A DNA stretch of 64,000 nucleotides from Rhodococcus sp. 105337. GTDB lineage: Bacteria; Actinomycetota; Actinomycetes; Mycobacteriales; Mycobacteriaceae. This document shows positions 27,892 to 37,873 of the stretch, piece after piece (the stretch's first letter is position 1; every line of letters begins with the position of its first letter). Position numbers and translations under genes: made by a program. A model generated the notes under the pieces. It had not been told where the DNA came from and made no database searches. It was given only the letters and a program-made list of their open reading frames with translations. The DNA is taken from the NCBI RefSeq assembly GCF_012844225.1, contig NZ_JABAGQ010000007.1, forward strand, positions 62,001 to 126,000, read 5' to 3'.

Positions 27892-28638
27892 ATGACGGAC
27901 CACGACGGGAACGGATCCTCGACCGTCACCCCGGCGTCGAACAACGCCGATCCCGCAACTGTGTTCACTGCCCTGGCCGAGATCCTGTACGGCGGCGCCG
28001 ACGCTTCCGAGGTGTACTCGGCGATCTGCGTGGCCGCAACCCTGCTCGTGCCCGGCTGTGACCACGCGAGCGTGATGCTGCGCCGCAACGGAGAGTTCGT
28101 CCTCGTCGCCGCCAGCGACGATGTCGCTGCGGCCATCGATTCCCACGAGCGGCACCTCGGTGAGGGACCCTGCCTGGACGCGATCGAGGAAGAGGTTCCG
28201 CAGATCGAGGCAGATCTGCGGAACGGCTCGTCGTGGCCCGCACTCGCCCGGGCGGTGGTCGAGTCCACCCCCGTGCGCGGAGCAATGGGTTTCCGGTTGC
28301 TGATCGACGAACGGAAGGTCGGGGCACTGAATCTGTTCTCGGATACTGTCGGCGCGTTCACTTCCGCGGCCGCGGCCGACCATGCCAGCATGCTGGCGGC
28401 GTTCGCCTCGGTCACTGCCACCGCAATCGGCCGCGGCGAAGACATCGACTCGCTGCGTAGCGGTTTGGTGAGCAATCGGGAGATCGGCAAAGCAGTCGGC
28501 CTCGTGATGGCGGCCCAGGACCTCACAGCCGACGAGGCGTTCGACCTTCTGCGGCGCACGTCGCAGCAAGTCAATCTCAAGGTTGCGGATCTGGCCCGCA
28601 CCGTCGTCGAGAATCATTCCGTCGGCAAGGACCGCTGA
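27892..28638 (+). CDS. GAF-ANTAR RNA-binding regulator
   Basis: 248 residues from ATG 27892. The GAF sensor domain (about 20-165) includes HERHLGEGPCLDAIEEEVPQ. The C-terminal ANTAR domain (about 175-238) reads NREIGKAVGLVMAAQDLTAD and AFDLLRRTSQQVN, with the conserved Ala, Gly and Ala-x-x-x-Leu pattern. ANTAR proteins bind paired RNA hairpins and act as antiterminators; GAF-ANTAR forms are common in mycobacteria and rhodococci. The ligand and RNA target are unknown. It converges on a CHASE3 histidine kinase, a possible but unproven partner. A stem-loop follows. Confidence 0.88.
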   Translation: MTDHDGNGSSTVTPASNNADPATVFTALAEILYGGADASEVYSAICVAATLLVPGCDHASVMLRRNGEFVLVAASDDVAAAIDSHERHLGEGPCLDAIEEEVPQIEADLRNGSSWPALARAVVESTPVRGAMGFRLLIDERKVGALNLFSDTVGAFTSAAAADHASMLAAFASVTATAIGRGEDIDSLRSGLVSNREIGKAVGLVMAAQDLTADEAFDLLRRTSQQVNLKVADLARTVVENHSVGKDR

Positions 28639-28646
28639 GCCCCGAC

Positions 28647-28681
28647 GGCGGCGTGAGCTACTGCTCTGAACTCACGCCGCC
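28647..28681 (+). terminator. Stem-loop after the GAF-ANTAR gene
   Basis: Perfect 11-bp stem GGCGGCGTGAG (28647-28657) with its complement at 28671-28681 and a 13-base loop, starting 9 bases after the stop. There is no U-run, so termination is inferred from position. Given the ANTAR neighbour, it could alternatively be an RNA structure of regulatory interest. Confidence 0.45.
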
Positions 28682-28801
28682 TGGGTCCGACCACCCGCCC
28701 GGGCAGATGTCAAACCTCTCTCTCCGGTACCCCGCCCTCACTGCACGGAAACCCGCGGGATCGACAGCACCGCCATGTCCCCCGGCGGCGCCGGAACTGC
28801 G

Positions 28802-30460
28802 CTAGGAGCGCGCCGCGCCGGGCAGGCCCGCGGGGTGAACGGCTCCCGATGGTCCCAGCTCGGTCTGGGTTTTCGCGCCGACGAGTGTGAAGCACACGCG
28901 GGCTCCCTCCGTCCACGTGGTGTCGATCCAGATGTTGCCCCCGTGGTAGTCGACGATCTTTCGGCATACGGCCAGACCGATACCGGTCCCGGTGTAGACG
29001 TCCCGGGCATGCAAGCGCTGGAAGATGACGAAGACTTTTTCCGCGAATTCGGCGGGGATACCGATGCCGTTGTCGCTGACGGAGAACTCCCAGCCGGCCG
29101 CGTCGTCCTCCGCGTCCACCCTCTCGCACGTGATCCGGACGACGGGAGTCCGGTCGGGATGCCGGAACTTGATCGCATTGGCCAGCAGGTTCTGCCAAAG
29201 CATCGTCAGCAGGGTGGGGTCACCGGTCAGCTCGGGCATCTTCTCGGGCCGCTCGATGCGGGCCTGTGCCTCGTCGATCATGATCGCGAGATTGGACTGC
29301 GCCTTGTCCAAGGTCTTGTCCAGGTCCACGCGCAGACGCGCGTCGTTGACCCGGCCCACGCGGGAGAACGCCAGCAGGTCGTTGATGAGGACCTGCATAC
29401 GTTTCGCCCCGTCGACCGCGAAGGCGATGTACTGGGCACCCCGGTCGTCGAGTTTGTCTCCGTAGCGCTTCTCGAGCAACTGGCAGAAGGAGGCAACCTT
29501 GCGCAGCGGTTCCTGCAGGTCGTGCGACGCAACGTAGGCGAACTGCTCCAGTTCGGTGTTGGAGCGTCGAAGCTCGTCGGCCTGGGCATCGAGATCGGCG
29601 GTCTGACGAGCTAGCTTGTCCTGCTGCCGGCGTGCATCGGTCAATGCCTGGGCGATGTGCCCGCGCATCGCCTCCACGTCCGTCGCAAGGTCCCGGATGT
29701 CCTTCGGGCCCTGCGGGTAGATGTGCTGATCGAAGTTCCCGTCACCGGCAACCCGCCGCGTCGCCGCCCGGAGCCGGAGAAGTGGCGTGGCGACCAGGTT
29801 GTGCACGAGCACGACCATGAGTGCGCCGGTGAACAGGAAACCGACCACCATCGCCACGAGGACAGAATTGCGGACGGTGCGGGCTTGCACGAGCCCCTCG
29901 TAACCGTCCGCCTGAGCCTGGACGAGGATCGTGTTCTGGTCCTCGAATTGGGAGCGCAGCACGTCGAAGGCGGCACGTCCGCGTTCGATCTCCGCGATAT
30001 CGGTTCGCTCGGTCCCGCTCGGCGGTGCATCCACGAGCGGCTCTGCGTACTCGGCACGCCATGCCGCCGCATTCGAGGTGATGGTGTCGAGGTTGGCGAG
30101 CGCATCGTCGTGGCCGGCCATCAGGGTGCGCAGCCGCTCCACGGAGTTCCGCTCGGCCTCGAGCCCGGTGAGGTACGGCTCGAGAAAGCCCGGGTCTCCG
30201 GTGAGGGCATAACCACGCGCTCCGGTCTCCTGGTTGAGCAGAGCAGACTGGAACCGGTACGCCTCGACCTGTGCCGGCTGGATGTCCACGACCAACTGGT
30301 CGGTGATCCGGGCGGTCCGGTCGATGAAGTAGGTACCGATAACCGTGCCCACCAGAAGGAACACCGCCAGGGCTGCGAACGCAACCTGGAACCAGCCCTG
30401 GACAGTCATCCGGGAACGGATCTGTTCGCTCTTGGGTTCGGGTAACGAAGGATCTCTCAT
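28802..30460 (-). CDS. CHASE3-HAMP histidine kinase (phytochrome-like transmitter)
   Basis: 552 residues. TM1 is at about 21-44. The extracytoplasmic CHASE3 domain (45-190) has NQETGARGYALTGDPGFLEP. TM2 is at about 195-218, followed by HAMP and then a coiled coil (ARRQQDKLARQTADLDAQAD). The phospho-acceptor His313 lies in YVASHDLQEPLRK. The HATPase domain has N box NLLANAIKFRH, G1 DNGIGIP and G2 GTGIGLAVCRK. All kinase motifs are intact. It senses an external cue and phosphorylates a response regulator, but no receiver-domain gene is adjacent, so it is an orphan kinase here. It converges on the GAF-ANTAR gene. Confidence 0.92.
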   Translation of the reverse strand: MRDPSLPEPKSEQIRSRMTVQGWFQVAFAALAVFLLVGTVIGTYFIDRTARITDQLVVDIQPAQVEAYRFQSALLNQETGARGYALTGDPGFLEPYLTGLEAERNSVERLRTLMAGHDDALANLDTITSNAAAWRAEYAEPLVDAPPSGTERTDIAEIERGRAAFDVLRSQFEDQNTILVQAQADGYEGLVQARTVRNSVLVAMVVGFLFTGALMVVLVHNLVATPLLRLRAATRRVAGDGNFDQHIYPQGPKDIRDLATDVEAMRGHIAQALTDARRQQDKLARQTADLDAQADELRRSNTELEQFAYVASHDLQEPLRKVASFCQLLEKRYGDKLDDRGAQYIAFAVDGAKRMQVLINDLLAFSRVGRVNDARLRVDLDKTLDKAQSNLAIMIDEAQARIERPEKMPELTGDPTLLTMLWQNLLANAIKFRHPDRTPVVRITCERVDAEDDAAGWEFSVSDNGIGIPAEFAEKVFVIFQRLHARDVYTGTGIGLAVCRKIVDYHGGNIWIDTTWTEGARVCFTLVGAKTQTELGPSGAVHPAGLPGAARS

Positions 30461-30884
30461 GCTCGCTTAGGTCCTGTTCTTTCCACTTCGCGCCGCACAC
30501 CGGTCCGATGTCCGCGTGCGTTTCCGATCCGAGCGAGACGGGACGACCCTGCACGCGGCAGGGGTACCGACATCGAGAACACCGCCGTAGCGTACTGGGA
30601 GGAATCGGACACGGGTAATCGCACGGCATCGATGGTCTTTTCCTGCCCGTCCGAACGAATTGCAGCCGGACACGCTCGGGTCCCGGGCGGCTCGGGACCG
30701 ATCCCGGCCGGCGTCCGGGCATGAGCGGACGAGCCACAACGGGATCGCGACGAGCGGAGCGTCACCGTGCCCGAATTGCCGCCATCATCATCGAACCGAG
30801 GACGCGAGCACGACCACGTGGCATCGTTGAAGAGCGGGTACCTGCATGTTCACCGAGCACCACACCGTAGGCCTGGAGGCCACC
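30461..30884. other. Divergent non-coding region, kinase / small membrane protein
   Basis: 424 bases between divergent starts. It should hold both promoters, but I see no convincing -35/-10 pair. A GGGTAC near 30836 lacks a matching GTTT element. Nothing else is recognised. Confidence 0.4.
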
Positions 30885-31382
30885 ATGCTCATTCTCCTCG
30901 GACTCGTTCTCCTGCTCGCAGCCGTCGTCGTCGGGGTTGTCGGCGTATTGACCAACGGCGGCGAGGAACACACGATCACCGACGGGTTCTCCGTCTTCGG
31001 CTACGAGGTCACCGGCTCCACCGGGACCCTGTTCCTCTACGGCATCGTCGTGGGCGCTGTCGGCCTGCTCGGGCTGGCTCTGCTCATGTCCGGGGCGCGG
31101 CGATCGTCCCGGCGTACCAGAACTGCCCGCCGCGAGGCGAAGGACGCCCGCAAAGAAGCAGCGAAAGCACAAAAGGACCGGGATCGCATCGCGGAACAGA
31201 ACAGCACGCTCGTCTCGGATGCGAATACCGCCCGCACCACACCTGCCACCGACACCGCGTCCACCACCGGCACCGCACCCACCACCGGGACGACACCCAG
31301 CGGAACGACATCACCCACCGACACGACGTCGCACGGAGCCCATCAACGCGGCGCGCGGTACACGGGAGAAGAACGGCCCTGA
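30885..31382 (+). CDS. Two-helix membrane protein with coiled coil and Thr-rich tail
   Basis: 165 residues from ATG 30885, which is preceded by TGGAGG at good spacing; an ATG 13 codons upstream lacks one. Helix 1 is at about 1-22, a short outer loop contains SVFGYEVTGSTGTLFLYG, and helix 2 is at about 53-73. A basic/Lys-Glu coiled coil (ARREAKDARKEAAKAQKDRD) and a Thr/Pro low-complexity tail follow. I have a sense of similar proteins in other rhodococci and mycobacteria but can name no function. The tail repeats (TTGTAPTTGTTPSGTT) look variable. Confidence 0.68.
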   Translation: MLILLGLVLLLAAVVVGVVGVLTNGGEEHTITDGFSVFGYEVTGSTGTLFLYGIVVGAVGLLGLALLMSGARRSSRRTRTARREAKDARKEAAKAQKDRDRIAEQNSTLVSDANTARTTPATDTASTTGTAPTTGTTPSGTTSPTDTTSHGAHQRGARYTGEERP

Positions 31383-31723
31383 ACGCCCCTGGAGGCGCCA
31401 TGGGCACCGAGTCCTGTCCATCGGCGAAGTGGACGCCCGCACACGCCTGAGCATCGACGCGCGCCGCTTCCACGAACGGGGAAGGCGCATATCGTCCGCC
31501 GCAACGAAGTACTTCGGGTCGCCGCGAACGTTGCTGCCACACCGAAGCTCCGACGCCCAAGGATCGGCCGGGGCGCTTTGTGTGCGGGACGACACCGACG
31601 ACACCAACTCGTTCGCGGTCGGTGGACTCAGTCGTCGGGCGACGGCCCCGGTCCGGTCGTGGCGTACCGGGCGGCGATGGTGCGGACCGCCTCGTCGACC
31701 ACCTGGGCGACGGTACACATAGG
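31383..31723. other. Non-coding stretch before tRNA-Leu
   Basis: 341 bases with no supported gene. A 30-codon open frame on the minus strand (31628-31720) begins four bases beyond the tRNA 3' end, but there is no support for it as a gene. Nothing else is seen. Confidence 0.4.
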
Positions 31724-31797
31724 TGCCCCCAGTGGGACTCGAACCCACACTTGGCGGATTTTAAGTCCGCTGCCTCTGCCAATTGGGCTATAGGGGC
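31724..31797 (-). tRNA. tRNA-Leu (anticodon UAA), short variable arm
   Basis: 74 bases including the discriminator. Acceptor GCCCCTA pairs with TGGGGGC. The D arm GCC-CAATTGGCAGA-GGC has the long loop typical of leucine tRNAs. The anticodon stem is GCGGA/TCCGC with loop CTTAAAA, so the anticodon is UAA. The T arm is GTGGG-TTCGAGT-CCCAC. Only five bases (CAAGT) form the variable region, where leucine tRNAs normally carry a long arm. The genomic 3' end reads ACCT, so CCA is not fully encoded. It lies 12 bases after ppx on the same strand. Confidence 0.9.
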
Positions 31798-31809
31798 GTC
31801 CGGAACACC

Positions 31810-32763
31810 CTAGCGCGTGACGGACTGGGCGATCCCGTCCAGGATGTCGTGCTCGCTCACAACGAGTTCGGTGATGCCGGCGCGGCGTCGGAGTTCGTCG
31901 GCGAGGACGGTGGTGACGATTGCGCCGCCGCCGATGACGTCCACCCGGCCGGGGTGCATCGGCCCGAGAGCAGCACGTTTCTCGCGGGTCGCGGCGAGCA
32001 GTCCGTCGCACACCTGCCGGAGGCGGTCGAACCCGACGGTCGACAGATGCACCCTGTCGGGATCGTAGGTGTCGAGGTCGTTGCCGAGCGCGGCAAGGGT
32101 GGTCATGGTGCCTGCGACTCCGACCCAGGTACGGGCGCGCTCGACCGGAACGTGCGCGAGCGCCTCTGCGATCTTTGCCGCGGCGATCTCCCGCGCCTCC
32201 GAGACCTGCTCGGCGGTGGGCGGATCGTCGTGCAGACACCTCTCCGTGAGGCGCACGCACCCGATGTCGGTGGAATACGCTGCGTGAACACCGTTCTCGT
32301 CGCCCAGCACCACCTCGGTGGAGCCGCCACCCAGATCGACGACGACGAAAGGTCCCCTGGCGGCATCGAGTTCACCGACGGCACCGGCGAAGGACAAACG
32401 CGCCTCTTCGTCACCGGTGATGACTTCGGCTTCGGCGCCGGGAATCACGGCTCCGAGCACCTCGCGGGTCATGGAGAAGAAGTCTTCCCGATTCTGCGCG
32501 TCGCGTGTCGCCGATGTCGCGACCATCCGCACCCCGGTCGCACCGGTGTCGCGAATGATGCCGGCGTACTCGGTGAGCGCCACACGGGTTCGCTCGATCG
32601 CCTCGGGAGCGAGACGGCCCGTCGCATCGACGCCCTGCCCCAACCGGACGACGCGCATCAGCCGGGTGACATCGGTGAGGGTGCCGTCGTCGGCGATGTC
32701 CGCGACGAGCAGGCGAATGGAGTTGGTCCCGCAGTCGATGCCCGCTACGCGAGACACGCTCAC
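31810..32763 (-). CDS. Ppx/GppA-type exopolyphosphatase
   Basis: 317 residues from GTG 32763, overlapping the DUF501 stop by four bases (GTGA). ASKHA-fold phosphatase: phosphate-1 motif GIDCGTNSIRLLVAD at the N-terminus and phosphate-2 motif VVVDLGGGSTEVVLG near 130, with SMTREV between. Short single-module members like this hydrolyse polyphosphate or pppGpp. Which of the two cannot be read from sequence; the remembered mycobacterial counterpart (Rv1026) is a Ppx. It is the last gene of the eno - ftsB-like - DUF501 - ppx run, with tRNA-Leu directly beyond. Confidence 0.9.
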   Translation of the reverse strand: MSVSRVAGIDCGTNSIRLLVADIADDGTLTDVTRLMRVVRLGQGVDATGRLAPEAIERTRVALTEYAGIIRDTGATGVRMVATSATRDAQNREDFFSMTREVLGAVIPGAEAEVITGDEEARLSFAGAVGELDAARGPFVVVDLGGGSTEVVLGDENGVHAAYSTDIGCVRLTERCLHDDPPTAEQVSEAREIAAAKIAEALAHVPVERARTWVGVAGTMTTLAALGNDLDTYDPDRVHLSTVGFDRLRQVCDGLLAATREKRAALGPMHPGRVDVIGGGAIVTTVLADELRRRAGITELVVSEHDILDGIAQSVTR

Positions 32764-33287
32764 TGCGCTTCCCCACGGAGTTCGGCGTAGGTGGGCCAGT
32801 CGGCAGGAACAGCGGTGCCGCGCAATCCGGCGTCTGCGGCGAGGGCGACGGATTCGTCGCCGAGCCGGTTGAGACCCGGGCCCTTCGCGAGCGAATGTGC
32901 GATCAGAACGTGCAGGCACTTGACCCGATCGGGCATGCCTCCGCCGGTGAAATCGGTACCCAGCGACTCGATGGCGTTACGTTCGGCGAGGTACGACTCG
33001 TGGGCACGCCGGTACGAGGACGCGAGTTCGGGATCGGTGCCGAGCCGTTCGGTCATTTCCCGCATCACACCTGCGGACTCCTGCCGGCTCGCTTCCGCGG
33101 TGAGGCGGGGATCGGTCAGGTAGTACAGCGTCGGGAACGGTGTGCCGTCCGGCAGCTTCGGCGCGGTTTTGACCACGCCGGGCACGCCGTCGGGGCAACG
33201 GTAGGCGATGGCCAGGACGCCGCGGGGTTCGCGCCCGAGCTGTGCTGCGACGGCGTCGAGGTCTTCCTGCGTCACTGAATCGGTCAC
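32760..33287 (-). CDS. DUF501 protein
   Basis: 175 residues from GTG 33287, whose GTGA overlaps the stop of the preceding ftsB-like gene. The sequence contains AQLGREPRGVLAIAYRCPDG, PFPTLYYLTDPRL and GGMPDRVKCLHVLIAHSLAK, the hallmarks of the DUF501 family found throughout actinobacteria between the divIC/ftsB-like gene and ppx. Cys/His residues (CLHVLIAH) could bind metal; this is speculation. No biochemical function is known to me. The coupled starts on both sides mark it as part of one translational unit. Confidence 0.87.
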   Translation of the reverse strand: MTDSVTQEDLDAVAAQLGREPRGVLAIAYRCPDGVPGVVKTAPKLPDGTPFPTLYYLTDPRLTAEASRQESAGVMREMTERLGTDPELASSYRRAHESYLAERNAIESLGTDFTGGGMPDRVKCLHVLIAHSLAKGPGLNRLGDESVALAADAGLRGTAVPADWPTYAELRGEAQ

Positions 33288-33991
33288 CCGGGGATATCTC
33301 CTGGTTCTGGGGGTGCCACAGGCATCGGCTGCGGCAGTGGTTCGGTTTCGGGTTCGGGAGGCGGTTCGGCCACCGAACGCCACAGGTCGCTGTACCAGGC
33401 TCCGGTGGTCGGCGACTCCGGTTCTTCTTCTTCGAGTTCGGGCGGCACGTCGCCGGGCAACTGCACCATGTACGGAATGTCGCCGGGCATCACGAAGCGC
33501 AACCGCTCACGTGCCTGCGCCCGGATCCACGCCGGGTCTTCGATGTGCGCCTTCATCTCTTCGAGCGCGGCGATCTCCGTCTCGAGCTGCTCCCGTTCGC
33601 GAGCGAGCTGCTCGGCTTCGGAGCGCTGGCTCACGTACGTGCGCAACGGCACCGCGAGCGTCAATGCGAGCGCACACACGACCAGCGCGAGGATGGCCGC
33701 GCGCCCCGTGGACAGACCGAGAAAGGTGCGTTCCCGGTGGTCCCGGCGCGCGGCGTCGGTCGCACCGACCCGGGTGGGCCGGGCGCGACCGGAGGCTCCG
33801 GAACGCCCGCGGCCGGGCGACGAATGGACGGGGTCCTCGCGTCCGGCCGGACGGGCTCCGGCGCTCTCGGTACCGCTGTCGACCGGAGCGGTAGATCCCG
33901 TGGGGCGTGCCCGGCTGGGCCGCCGCGCACTTGCCGCACCTTCGGTGCGGGCTCGACGGGCGCCGGGCCGGGATCTACCGCGCTGGTTCAT
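33284..33991 (-). CDS. FtsB/DivIC-like septum protein
   Basis: 235 residues. A long basic, disordered cytoplasmic N-terminus (1-95, rich in Arg/Ala/Pro/Ser) precedes one helix (about 97-117, AAILALVVCALALTLAVPL). A coiled coil follows (EAEQLAREREQLETEIAALE), then the family motif DPAWIRAQARERLRFVMPGD, and a Pro/Glu-rich tail. This is the DivIC/FtsB architecture: part of the FtsQLB divisome sub-complex that activates septal wall synthesis. The extended N- and C-terminal tails are usual for mycolata. It starts eight bases after eno. Confidence 0.88.
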   Translation of the reverse strand: MNQRGRSRPGARRARTEGAASARRPSRARPTGSTAPVDSGTESAGARPAGREDPVHSSPGRGRSGASGRARPTRVGATDAARRDHRERTFLGLSTGRAAILALVVCALALTLAVPLRTYVSQRSEAEQLAREREQLETEIAALEEMKAHIEDPAWIRAQARERLRFVMPGDIPYMVQLPGDVPPELEEEEPESPTTGAWYSDLWRSVAEPPPEPETEPLPQPMPVAPPEPGDIPG

Positions 33992-33999
33992 ACCGGATT

Positions 34000-35310
<1,311 letters not shown>

Positions 35311-35425
35311 TCACGCTGCGGTGTCTGCACGCTGGGGACAGCCTAACCGGCGCGACCAGGGTGTGAGGCACAGGCGCGCGTCTGGGACGCGGCCGCGACC
35401 CGCCTGGACCGTGCTCGACGGTCTG

Positions 35426-36187
35426 CTACGGACGTACGCCCACACCGTACGCAGCCGCGCGGTCGCGTACGAGCGTCATGTACTCCCCCGAAAGGTTGTA
35501 GGCCATCAGAGCCCGCGTCCACCCTTCCGCACTGTCGAGATCGCCGCCGCGCTCGCACAGGTAGCGTCCCGCGCTGAGAGCGGCGTCGTCGATGTTGTCC
35601 GGGTCCGCCACGCCGTCCCCGTTGGCGTCCACACCCCACCGCTCCCATGTCTCGGGGATGAACTGCATCGGGCCCATGGCCCGGTCCAGCAGTGGGTCGC
35701 CGTCGAGCCTGCCGCCGTCGGTGTCGCGGATTTCGGCGAGGCCGGGGCTTCCGTCGAGCGGCACACCGCGGATCTCGGGTGTCGCGGTGCCGTCGGGGGC
35801 GAGGGACGCGCCGCCGTGCCGCCCGTGCCGGCTCTCGACGCTGCCGATCCCGGCGAGGGTCGTCCAGGCCAGGCCGCACTCGGGCCGCGTCGCGGCCAGC
35901 ACCGCTGCGGCGTGTCCGTACGCTTCGAGCGCCACCACCGGGATGTCGAGCGCGTCGGCCTGCGGTTGCGCCCACTCCCTCAGCAGTCCCGCGGTGCGCC
36001 CGGGACCTGCGAAGTCGATGGGCGGAACTTCCGTACCACGCGCGGGCGGCACTCCGTCCGGGACGGCGATCCGGGGCTCCTGCGGCACGGTGAGGCTGAC
36101 ACCCACGGCAAGGAGGACGACCACCCCGAAGATGCCGAAGAGAGCGAACGGCCAGGGGGAACGACGTCGGCGCGGGGCTTGGTACAC
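35426..36187 (-). CDS. Membrane-anchored lytic transglycosylase
   Basis: 253 residues from GTG 36187, eight bases after a GGAGG; another GTG is five codons upstream (36202). A basic head (QAPRRRRSP) and a signal-anchor helix (about 12-32) are followed by an SLT-type domain. Catalytic Glu lies in GIGSVESRHGRHGG, and the continuation is MGPMQFIPETWERWG, then DANGDGVADPDNIDDAALSA. It cleaves glycan strands outside the membrane. Position next to eno matches the remembered lpqU (Rv1022), but I see no lipobox cysteine, so it appears anchored by a helix instead. The open frame extending upstream belongs to the sugar-transferase remnant. Confidence 0.85.
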   Translation of the reverse strand: MYQAPRRRRSPWPFALFGIFGVVVLLAVGVSLTVPQEPRIAVPDGVPPARGTEVPPIDFAGPGRTAGLLREWAQPQADALDIPVVALEAYGHAAAVLAATRPECGLAWTTLAGIGSVESRHGRHGGASLAPDGTATPEIRGVPLDGSPGLAEIRDTDGGRLDGDPLLDRAMGPMQFIPETWERWGVDANGDGVADPDNIDDAALSAGRYLCERGGDLDSAEGWTRALMAYNLSGEYMTLVRDRAAAYGVGVRP

Positions 36188-36234
36188 ACCTCCATCCTCC
36201 ACACGTCGGATCGGACGGCGCGCGATCGGCGCCG

Positions 36235-36535
36235 TCAGTAGGCGCCGTCCCTGCGCAGGACTGCGCCGACGGTACGACGGAGGATCGACAGATCCATGGT
36301 GAAACTCCAGTTCTCCACGTACCGGAGGTCGGCGCGGACGGACTCCTCCCGGGAGAGGTCGCTGCGTGATGCGCGGATCGTCGTGCGCCTTGAACAGCAC
36401 GCCGGCTCCCGCATCGAGTTCGAGAACATCGTGCAGTCGCTGTTCCGCGCCCGGCACCATGCTCCGGAACGTGTACATCGTGAACCGCGCTCCGCGGGTC
36501 TGCCGATACAGCACCCGTTCCGGGACGGGTCTGCT
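36235..36535 (-). pseudogene. Remnant of a polyprenyl-phosphate sugar-1-phosphate transferase
   Basis: Two frames carry pieces of one family. From 36535 to about 36362 comes VLYRQTRGARFTMYTFRSMV followed by VLFKAHDDPRIT. Then, in another frame down to the stop at 36235, comes SDLSREESVRADLRYVENWS and LDLxILRRTVGAVLRRDGAY-like text. These are the start and end of the catalytic domain of WcaJ/RfbP-type (bacterial sugar transferase) enzymes. The roughly 80 residues normally between them, and the N-terminal membrane region, are missing. It is a deleted, frameshifted relic, probably of an exopolysaccharide locus. Confidence 0.75.
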
Positions 36536-36665
36536 CGTCTCGATCCGGTCCCGTGCCGGCTTCCTGTGACGCGCTTTCCTTCGGTGGGCCGCTTCGGCCG
36601 TAGTCGCCTCGGCCCCGGCGGTGCCCGTCGGAACAACGCGCAACAACAGACCATTTGTTTCCAGG

Positions 36666-37417
36666 TCACCGGGCCCGGAACCCACCGCTCCCCCGCCCCG
36701 TCGCCCAGGGCAGGTCGATGTACCCGGCCCTCACCATGCCCTCCACCACCTCGGACGGCTTCGGAGCGCTGAGCAGAAAGCCTTGTCCCCGTCTGCATCC
36801 CAGCTCGAGGAGATAGGGGCACCGCCCCCTCCGCCTCGATACCTTCGGCCACGAGGTCCAGACCGAACGACGTCGCGAGCCCGGCGATGGAATTGACGAT
36901 GACCCGGTCACCTTCGCTGCGATGAAGATTCTGGACGAAGCCCTTGTCGATCTTGAGCGTGTCCACCGGCAGGGACTTGAGGTGACCGAGCGAGCTGTAT
37001 CCGGTGCCGAAGTCGTCGATCGCGATCCGGACTCCCAGCCGTTCGAGCCGCGAGAGGGTCGCCCTGGTTCGCCGCAGGTCGCCGACCACGACGTTCTCGG
37101 TGATTTCGAGACAGACCTCGGCACCCCTCAGTCCGTGACGCCGCAGCATCGACGCGACCGACTCGTCGAACCCCACGGTCACCAGCTGGACCGGTGAGAC
37201 GTTGATGCCCATCACCAGATGGAGACCGGGGATCTTCTTCTTCCACGACGCGAGCTGGGCACACGCCGTCTCCATCACCCACCTGCCCAGTTCTGCTGCA
37301 AGATTGGTCGATTCGGCGACGTCGATGAATTCGGCGGGCGCAAGCGTGCCGAGAACCGGATGGTTCCAGCGCACAAGTGCCTCCACCCCGAGGATCGCTC
37401 CCGACCGCAGATCCACA
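36666..37417 (-). pseudogene. EAL-domain 3' portion of a split, frameshifted GGDEF-EAL gene
   Basis: The frame opens at VDLRSGAILGVEALVRWNHP, mid-domain, with an in-frame TAA two codons upstream. The EAL residues are present: VEAL, the Asn in GINVSPVQL, EITE, DDFGTGYSSL, KIDKGFV and AEGIE. Near 36815-36832 the reading frame shifts. The natural continuation (LLELGCRRGQGFLLSAPKP to a stop at 36666) is in another frame. The missing 5' part (GAF-GGDEF-start of EAL) lies at 39402-40493, separated by about 2 kb. The product cannot be a working phosphodiesterase. Confidence 0.85.
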
Positions 37418-37604
37418 CATTACAACACTTCACCTGCGCTTTAACCTACACAGAGCGTCACCCGAGAAAATTTCTACGACTACTGTGCGGGATTTTCCTA
37501 GCAGCCTCGAATACAGGGGTCGACTGGACCCTGGGTACGCCGAACCACACGGCAGAGCCGGTGGCGGAATTGCTCTCGATAATCGCATCGAGAGGGGACA
37601 GTCA

Positions 37605-37790
37605 ATGGCCGACATCAGGACCAGGATGGGCGACACGATCAGTTCGTGGACCGAGCGCCAGATCGCCGCCGGAGTATTGAGCCCGGGAGCTCGCAGCATG
37701 ACGCCGCAGGACGCGGCAGATCAGCACAACGCTGCGAACGGCCTGGAACCCGGGCACCCCGACTACCTCGTTGCTCCGCGCCGGCGGTAA
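37605..37790 (+). CDS. 61-residue hypothetical protein
   Basis: ATG 37605 (MADIRTRMGDTISSWTERQI), preceded by AGAGGGGACA, a fair ribosome site. Soluble, charged, with AAGVLSPGARSMTPQDAADQ in the middle and a basic end (LVAPRRR). No family is recognised. It lies within the inserted segment on the opposite strand to the two larger genes, with a strong terminator 84 bases downstream. Composition looks protein-like and codon third positions are G/C-rich, but its size leaves doubt. Confidence 0.5.
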   Translation: MADIRTRMGDTISSWTERQIAAGVLSPGARSMTPQDAADQHNAANGLEPGHPDYLVAPRRR

Positions 37791-37873
37791 GTGCGGCAGC
37801 CAGAGACGATCCGCGGCGTGACCCCGAACAGGGACCGACGCGGATCCGCACACGAACATCCACCCGAACAGCA

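Noticed and set aside
31628-31720. 30-codon frame starting four bases beyond the tRNA-Leu 3' end
   Set aside because: The text looks protein-like (MCTVAQVVDEAVRTIAARYA) and could be an island remnant at a tRNA. It is too short, lacks a ribosome site, and no integrase or attachment duplicate is seen.
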